A stretch of DNA of 13,250 nucleotides, from NCBI GenBank assembly GCA_946886405.1, contig CAMPIO010000093.1, positions 1 through 13,250 of the forward strand. Direction: 5' to 3'. Shown here piece by piece: positions 9,173-13,250 of this stretch; position 1 is the stretch's first letter; every line of letters begins with the position of its first letter. Source of the stretch: an uncultured Pseudoxanthomonas sp. Lineage in GTDB: Bacteria; Pseudomonadota; Gammaproteobacteria; Xanthomonadales; Xanthomonadaceae. The notes under the pieces were generated by a model, which was not told the DNA's origin, did not search any database, and saw only the letters and a program-made list of their open reading frames with translations. A program made the position numbers and the translations under genes.

Positions 9173-10381
9173 TCAGGCGCAGCCCGCGTCGGTGGCGAGC
9201 GAGAGGCGCTGACGGCGTTCCAGCGCCAGCGCCCACAGCGCGACGCCGAAGGCCGAGGCGGGCACCAGCGCCGCAACCCACGGCAGCGCTGAAAGGCCCA
9301 GCCCCTGCGAAATCACCACGCCGCCCAGCCACGCGCCGAGCGCGTTGCCGAGGTTGAAGGCACCGATGTTGAGGCTGGAGGCAAGACTCTGCGCGCCGCT
9401 CGCCTTCTGCAGCACCCACAGCTGCAGCGGTGACACCGTGGCGAACGCGGCCGCGCCGAGCAGGCCGGTGAACGCGATCATCGCCCACGGGCTTTCCAGC
9501 ACGAACGTCATCGCGCCCATCACCAGCGCCAGCAGCGCGAGGGTGCCGAGCAGCGCAGGCGCCAGACGCCGGTCGGCGAAGCGCCCGCCAAGCAGGTTGC
9601 CGATGATCATGCCGACGCCGAACACCAGCAGGATCGGCGAGACCGCCGCATCGGCGAAGCCGGTCACCTGCGTCAGCAGTGGCTGGATGTAGGTGTACAC
9701 GGTGAACATGCCGCCGAAGCCGAGGACCGTCATCAACAGGCCCAGCAACACCTGCGGGCGCGCGACCACGCGCAGTTCGTCGCGGAACGGCAGCGGCGCC
9801 GGCGCGCTGCGATCGGCCGGCACCAGTGTCGCGATGATGAGCGTCGCCAGTATGCCGATCGCGGTGACCGCCCAGAACGTGGCGCGCCAGCCGAATTGCA
9901 GGCCCAGCCATGCGCCGGCCGGCACGCCGAGCAGGGTGGCTACGGTCAGGCCCGTGAACATGATCGAGATGGCCGAGGCCTTGCGGTCCTCGCTGACCAT
10001 GCCGGTGGCGACAACAGCGCCCACGCCGAAGAAGGTGCCATGCGCCAGCGAGGTGATCACACGCGCGGCCATCAGCAGTTCGTAGTTGGGTGCCAGCGCA
10101 CACGCCAGGTTGCCGAGCGTGAACACGACCATCAGCGCCACCAGCACCGCCTTGCGCGGCATCCGGTTGGTAGCGGCCGTCAGCAGCGGCGCGCCCACGA
10201 ACACGCCCAGCGCGTAACCGGAGATCAGCAGGCCGGCGGCGGCGATGGAGACCTGGAGGTCGGCGGCGACCTGCATCAGCAGGCCCATGATCACGAACTC
10301 GGTGGTGCCGATGCCGAAGGCACCGGCAGTCAGGGCGTAAAGACCCAGCGGCATCCGCGTGGGCGAGGGAATGGGAGGCAT
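9173..10381 (-). CDS. MFS transporter, DHA1 family (AraJ-like efflux permease)
   Basis: 402 residues, the usual size for a 12-helix major facilitator. Hydrophobic segments alternate with short loops over the whole length. The opening LYALTAGAFGIGTTEFVIMG (14-33) is the hallmark of AraJ/NepI-type drug:H+ antiporters. A motif-A-like loop NRMPRKAVL (72-80) follows helix 2, and LGVPAGAWLGLQFGWRATFW marks the antiporter motif C/helix 5-6 region. It acts in the inner membrane, probably as a proton-driven exporter of small molecules; the substrate is unknown. The start is uncertain: ATG at 10381 has no good Shine-Dalgarno. A CTG at 10411 in the same frame sits just after AAGGAAGGGG, and an ATG at residue 10 is also possible. 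It is divergent from the LysR gene across 96 nt, which suggests control by that regulator. Confidence 0.93.
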   Translation of the reverse strand: MPPIPSPTRMPLGLYALTAGAFGIGTTEFVIMGLLMQVAADLQVSIAAAGLLISGYALGVFVGAPLLTAATNRMPRKAVLVALMVVFTLGNLACALAPNYELLMAARVITSLAHGTFFGVGAVVATGMVSEDRKASAISIMFTGLTVATLLGVPAGAWLGLQFGWRATFWAVTAIGILATLIIATLVPADRSAPAPLPFRDELRVVARPQVLLGLLMTVLGFGGMFTVYTYIQPLLTQVTGFADAAVSPILLVFGVGMIIGNLLGGRFADRRLAPALLGTLALLALVMGAMTFVLESPWAMIAFTGLLGAAAFATVSPLQLWVLQKASGAQSLASSLNIGAFNLGNALGAWLGGVVISQGLGLSALPWVAALVPASAFGVALWALALERRQRLSLATDAGCA

Positions 10382-10458
10382 GGGCAGTGGGCGTTCCGGG
10401 AGGGCGTGCAGCGTGCCCCTTCCTTCATCAGCAAAAAACCGACAGGATGGCGAATCAC

Positions 10459-10477
10459 TTTCAATGAAATATTGAAA
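10459..10477. promoter_or_regulatory. Inverted repeat in the MFS-LysR divergent spacer, probable LysR-type operator
   Basis: TTTCAAT (10459-10465) and ATTGAAA (10471-10477) form a perfect 7-bp inverted repeat around a 5-nt centre, directly against the LysR start codon. It is AT-rich in an otherwise GC-rich spacer. LysR regulators commonly bind interrupted palindromes in the spacer they share with a divergent target gene and repress themselves. Here the symmetric T-N11-A positions are C and G, so it is not a textbook box. The repeat is seen directly; the binding role is inference. Confidence 0.55.
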
Positions 10478-11398
10478 ATGGACCGTGTCGGCGACCTCAC
10501 ACTCTTCCTCCGGGTGCTGGATCTCGGCTCCATCACTGCTGCCGCCCATAGTCTGGACCTGTCGGTCGCAGTCGCCAGCCAGCGGCTGAAGCGACTGGAG
10601 AAGGACCTGGGCGTGCGCCTGCTGCACCGGACCACCCGTCGCCTGCATCCCACCCCCGAAGGCCTGGCACTGGCGCAGCAGGGAAGGGTGCTGGTCGAGG
10701 AACTGGAGTCGCTGGGCAACGGGCTTCGCGAGGCGGCCAGCGAGGTCGCCGGCACGCTGCGGGTGACGATGTCGGCCTCGTTCGGGCGCCAGTACGTCTC
10801 GCCGCTGCTGCCGGCTTTCCTGGCCCGCCATCCGAAGGTGCGGTTGAGCGTCCACCTCAGCGACAACGTCGTGGACCTGGTCAGCGAAGGCTTCGATCTG
10901 GCCATCCGCATCGGCGCACTGGACGACTCGCGCCTGGTCGCTCGGCGTATCGCACCCAATCGCCGCGTGCTCTGTGCATCACCGGATTACCTGCGCCGGC
11001 GCGGCATCCCGCAGACACCTGCTCAGCTGGCCGATCACGACTGCCTGTTGCTGTTCGGCAGCGGCGGCCGTCAGGACGTGTGGCGGCTCGGCACACCGGA
11101 CGGTGGCGAGGTCGCGGTGCGTGTGCACGGGCGCTTCGAAAGCAACTTCGGCGAAGTACTGCGTGACGCTTCGCTGGCCGGGCAGGGCATCGTCGTTCAC
11201 TCGCTGTGGCATGTCGCCGAGGATCTGCGCGCGGGGAGGCTGGCCGTGGTGTTGCCCGACTTCCCGCTGGCGACCACCGCGATCAGCGCCGTGATGCCAC
11301 AACGCCGGCTGGTACCACCGCGCGTGCGCGCATTCGTGGATTTCCTGTCCGACCAGTTTGGCGATCACCCACCCTGGGAACGCGGATTGGCGGCGTAG
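10478..11398 (+). CDS. LysR-family transcriptional regulator
   Basis: 306 residues, standard length. The N-terminal winged helix-turn-helix (3-62) is typical: LFLRVLDLGSITAAAHSLDL, then SVAVASQRLKRLEKDLGVRL, ending HRTTRRLHPTPEG. A linker helix leads into a periplasmic-binding-protein-like effector domain (about 92-295) with GTLRVTMSASFGRQYVSPLL and VDLVSEGFDLAIRIGAL, the pattern of the CrgA/DmlR-like subgroup. It should bind DNA as a tetramer and respond to a small molecule. ATG at 10478 gives the family-typical N-terminus. No clear Shine-Dalgarno precedes it and an inverted repeat reaches the start codon, so translation may be weak or the message nearly leaderless. Divergence from the MFS gene makes that exporter, and perhaps the reductase behind it, the likely targets. 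Its stop directly abuts that of the convergent dioxygenase gene. Confidence 0.95.
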   Translation: MDRVGDLTLFLRVLDLGSITAAAHSLDLSVAVASQRLKRLEKDLGVRLLHRTTRRLHPTPEGLALAQQGRVLVEELESLGNGLREAASEVAGTLRVTMSASFGRQYVSPLLPAFLARHPKVRLSVHLSDNVVDLVSEGFDLAIRIGALDDSRLVARRIAPNRRVLCASPDYLRRRGIPQTPAQLADHDCLLLFGSGGRQDVWRLGTPDGGEVAVRVHGRFESNFGEVLRDASLAGQGIVVHSLWHVAEDLRAGRLAVVLPDFPLATTAISAVMPQRRLVPPRVRAFVDFLSDQFGDHPPWERGLAA

Positions 11399-12202
11399 TC
11401 AGTCGCTGTCGAAGGCGAACGCATCCAGTGCCAGTCCGCCCATTTCCACGGCGTTATGCAGCAGCCGTCCCGAGGCGCCCTCGCCGCCAGCGCCCAGCGC
11501 CACGTAGAGCGGATAGAGATGTTCGGTGGTGGGGTGGTTCTGCGCTGCGTAAGGCAGTGACGTCCATTCGAGCGCGCGCGCCAGGTCGCCTTCCAGCAGC
11601 GCCTCGCGCAGCGGATCGGTGAAGGCCGCGACCCAGGAATAAGCAGGTGCCTGCGCATGCTGCCAGTCGAGCGCACGCAGGTTGTGCGAGAAGCCACCGG
11701 ACCCCACCACCAGCACTCCTTCGTCGCGCAGCGGTGCCAGCGCCCGGCCCAGCCGGTAATGCCATTCGGCGGTCTGAGCCGGATTCACCGACAGGGCCAC
11801 CACCGGAATGTCCGAGGCCGGGTACATCCGCCTCAGCGGTACCCAGACGCCATGGTCCAGGCCGTGATGGTCGTCTTCGCGCGCTTCGAACCCCGCCAGC
11901 GTCAGGCGTGCGGCAATGTCGTGTGCCAGCGTGGGCGCGCCTTTCACCGGAAAGCGGATCTGGTAGAGCGCATCGGGAAAGCCGCCGAAGTCGTGGATGG
12001 TGTCCGGCACAGGCGTGGCCGTGACGGTGGGGCGGGCATGGACGAAGTGCGCGGACGCCACCACGATCGCGCGCGGCTTCGGCAGGCGTTCGCCGAGGTG
12101 ATCGAGGAATCGGCCGGTCGGCGAATCTTCGATTGCCAGCATGGGCGACCCGTGCGACAGGAAGAGGCTGGGAAGACGAGAGTGGGGGGTGGGGCGTGTC
12201 AT
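11399..12202 (-). CDS. ygiD: LigB/DODA-type extradiol ring-cleavage dioxygenase (YgiD-like)
   Basis: 267 residues, close to the usual length of the single-domain DODA/YgiD family (class III extradiol dioxygenases, annotated '4,5-DOPA dioxygenase extradiol'). Family motifs are present: LFLSHGSPML (His17), VVASAHF (His52), IHDFGGFPDALYQIRFP (69-85), GLDHGVWVPL (His117), GSGGFSHNLR (His173) and NHPTTEHLYPL (His223, His228). Four of these histidines should form the metal site. The real substrate in bacteria is poorly known; catechol-type compounds are the family expectation. The start is chosen at 12202, which gives a family-like N-terminus; in-frame ATGs at 12214 and 12238 are alternatives, and none has a strong Shine-Dalgarno. 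It converges on the LysR gene with no spacer and diverges from the OmpA-family gene. The gene symbol is by family likeness only. Confidence 0.9.
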   Translation of the reverse strand: MTRPTPHSRLPSLFLSHGSPMLAIEDSPTGRFLDHLGERLPKPRAIVVASAHFVHARPTVTATPVPDTIHDFGGFPDALYQIRFPVKGAPTLAHDIAARLTLAGFEAREDDHHGLDHGVWVPLRRMYPASDIPVVALSVNPAQTAEWHYRLGRALAPLRDEGVLVVGSGGFSHNLRALDWQHAQAPAYSWVAAFTDPLREALLEGDLARALEWTSLPYAAQNHPTTEHLYPLYVALGAGGEGASGRLLHNAVEMGGLALDAFAFDSD

Positions 12203-12339
12203 GCTGTGAAGCATCCCCGGACGCTGCGACCGTACCAAGGGGGCGGCTGCACCAGTGTGTTGCGGGGGTGTAGCGCGGACTTGCGGGAGGGGCCATCCGT
12301 CGCTCTGGGGGTGAAGATCTGCGCCAGTTCCCTTGAAGA

Positions 12340-12402
12340 GTGTTAACCTTGCCCAACTTGTTATGGTACCGTTAACACAGTCTTCACGTACCCCCGCATA
12401 AT
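12340..12402 (+). promoter_or_regulatory. Candidate promoter and operator region of the OmpA-family gene
   Basis: An 8-bp inverted repeat, GTGTTAAC (12340-12347) and GTTAACAC (12371-12378), is separated by 23 nt. Two -10-like hexamers are visible: TATGGT (12362-12367) with an upstream TG at the extended -10 position, lying between the arms, and CATAAT (12397-12402), with TTAACA 19 nt upstream. The arms around the first -10 would suit a repressor or bent-DNA element. Which -10 is used, if either, cannot be decided from sequence. Confidence 0.35.
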
Positions 12403-12500
12403 CTGTTCAGCAAGACGACGGGTGCCTGTCGCCTCGAATAACAACTAGAACCGCTGTTTGCAAAGCACTTCGGTTTCTCTACTACTGAACTTTTACAAGG

Positions 12501-12507
12501 AAAGGAG
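12501..12507 (+). promoter_or_regulatory. Strong ribosome-binding site of the OmpA-family gene
   Basis: AAAGGAG lies six nt before ATG at 12514, within a longer purine run from 12497. It is the best Shine-Dalgarno in the window and fixes the start of this gene, in keeping with a very highly expressed outer-membrane protein. Confidence 0.9.
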
Positions 12508-12513
12508 CTGCAA

Positions 12514-13250
12514 ATGAACAAGAAGATTCTCTGCGCCGCGCTGCTCGGCGGCCTGAGCCTCGCGAACACTGCGATGGCGCAGGAATTCGACGACCGTTGG
12601 TACCTGACCGGTTCGGCCGGCTGGAACCAGCAGGACAACGATCGCCGCACCGAAGATACCCAGTTCCTGACCCTCGGCCTTGGCAAGTTCATCAGCCCGA
12701 ACTGGTCGCTCGACGGTGAACTGAACTACCAGAACCCGAATTTCGACTTCAACAGCGATCTGAACTGGAGCCAGTACGGCCTGTCGCTGGACCTGCGTCG
12801 CCACTTCATCACTGAAGGCCGTGGCTGGAACCCGTACGTGGTTGCCGGTCTGGGCCTGCAGCGCTCGGAAGAAGAGTACGTGATCAACAGCCCGGCCTCG
12901 CCGGCGCAGCGTCGCGACAACAACCTGGCTGCCAAGCTGGGCGTCGGTCTGCAGACCACGTTCGACAAGCGCGTCGCGGTCCGTGCCGAACTCGCCTACC
13001 GTGCTGATTTCGACGACCAGAGCTACACCGCCGAAGGTGGCATCCACCAGCAGGAAGAAGGCTATTTCGGTGACGTGCTGGCCTCGATCGGCGTCGTGAT
13101 TCCGCTCGGCCCGAAGGCTGAAGCCGCTGCTCCGCCGCCGCCGCCGGTTGCGCCGAGCTGTGCCGACCTGGACGACGACGGTGACGGCGTCAACAACTGC
13201 GACGACAAGTGCCCCGGTTCGCAGGCTGGCCAGACCATCGGTCCGGACGG
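12514..13250 (+). CDS. OmpA-family outer membrane protein, C-terminus cut by window edge
   Basis: 245 full codons are present before the right edge, with no stop. Residues 1-22 are a signal peptide (MNKKILCAALLGGLSLANTA, AMA cleavage before Gln23). Residues 23-200 alternate polar and aromatic residues as in an eight-stranded OmpA-like beta-barrel (LGLGKFISPNWSLDGELNY, WNPYVVAGLGLQRS, VAVRAELAYRADFDD). A proline-rich hinge (204-214) follows, then an aspartate-rich calcium-binding-type repeat with paired cysteines (216-243, DLDDDGDGVNNCDDKCPGS), as in TSP3-linker OmpA/OprF proteins. The peptidoglycan-binding OmpA domain expected next is outside the window. The role is structural: tying the outer membrane to the cell wall. 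Codon use (mostly AAC, GAC, CTG, with some GGT and CGT) and the strong ribosome-binding site suggest high expression. Barrel wording such as GKFISPNWSLD fits xanthomonad OmpA as I remember it. Confidence 0.93.
   Translation, partial: MNKKILCAALLGGLSLANTAMAQEFDDRWYLTGSAGWNQQDNDRRTEDTQFLTLGLGKFISPNWSLDGELNYQNPNFDFNSDLNWSQYGLSLDLRRHFITEGRGWNPYVVAGLGLQRSEEEYVINSPASPAQRRDNNLAAKLGVGLQTTFDKRVAVRAELAYRADFDDQSYTAEGGIHQQEEGYFGDVLASIGVVIPLGPKAEAAAPPPPPVAPSCADLDDDGDGVNNCDDKCPGSQAGQTIGPD

Larger units (their letters stand above)
12203..12513. other. 311-nt divergent intergenic region upstream of the OmpA-family gene
   Basis: Spacer between the dioxygenase (minus) and the OmpA-family gene (plus). The left part (12203-12325) is GC-rich and I see nothing definite in it. 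The right part (about 12330-12500) is clearly richer in A/T than the rest of the window and holds the promoter candidates, an 8-bp inverted repeat and a leader of roughly 100 nt ending in a strong Shine-Dalgarno. No small gene, tRNA or known riboswitch was recognised. Confidence 0.6.

Noticed and set aside
12493..13047. 184-codon minus-strand frame opposite the OmpA-family gene
   Set aside because: The plus strand has a signal peptide, strong ribosome-binding site and porin-like barrel; the reverse frame is a shadow of biased codon use.

Overview
The window looks like a chromosomal segment of a GC-rich gammaproteobacterium, most likely family Xanthomonadaceae (Xanthomonas, Pseudoxanthomonas, Stenotrophomonas or Lysobacter relatives). 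The basis is the strong G/C third-position bias and the OmpA-family porin at the right edge, whose N-terminal barrel resembles the xanthomonad major outer-membrane protein as I remember it. Genus cannot be settled from the sequence alone. I found no tRNA, rRNA, CRISPR array, integrase or transposase.

Layout from left to right. (1) 1-1081, minus: the N-terminal 360 residues of a 2,4-dienoyl-CoA reductase (fadH), cut by the window edge. (2) 1170-7882, minus: a complete four-gene Wadjet operon transcribed jetA > jetB > jetC > jetD. Every junction overlaps (4, 14 and 4 nt), and the ATPase and Toprim motifs are intact. (3) 8076-10381, minus: a zinc-free MDR quinone-reductase-like enzyme behind a DHA1-type MFS exporter. 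(4) 10478-11398, plus: a LysR-family regulator divergent from the exporter, with a palindrome in the shared 96-nt spacer. (5) 11399-12202, minus: a LigB/DODA-type extradiol dioxygenase whose stop codon abuts that of the LysR gene. (6) 12514-13250, plus: an OmpA-family protein with signal peptide, beta-barrel and TSP3-like linker, cut by the right edge after a 311-nt regulatory spacer.

The most interesting content is the Wadjet locus. It is a known system (SMC-like JetABC plus the nuclease JetD, which restricts small circular plasmids), not a new one. JetC is the motor ATPase with a long coiled coil, JetA and JetB are its kleisin-like and MukE-like partners, and JetD carries a topoisomerase VI-like Toprim nuclease domain. 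JetA does not look like the DUF3375 protein of type I, so I tentatively place the system in a non-type-I class (type II-like). It sits between ordinary metabolic genes with no visible mobility genes.

The exporter, reductase, LysR and dioxygenase genes form a plausible LysR-controlled detoxification patch for quinone or aromatic compounds, but that functional link is inference. I saw no convincing evidence of an undescribed system. The second-tier observations are short inverted repeats in intergenic spacers.
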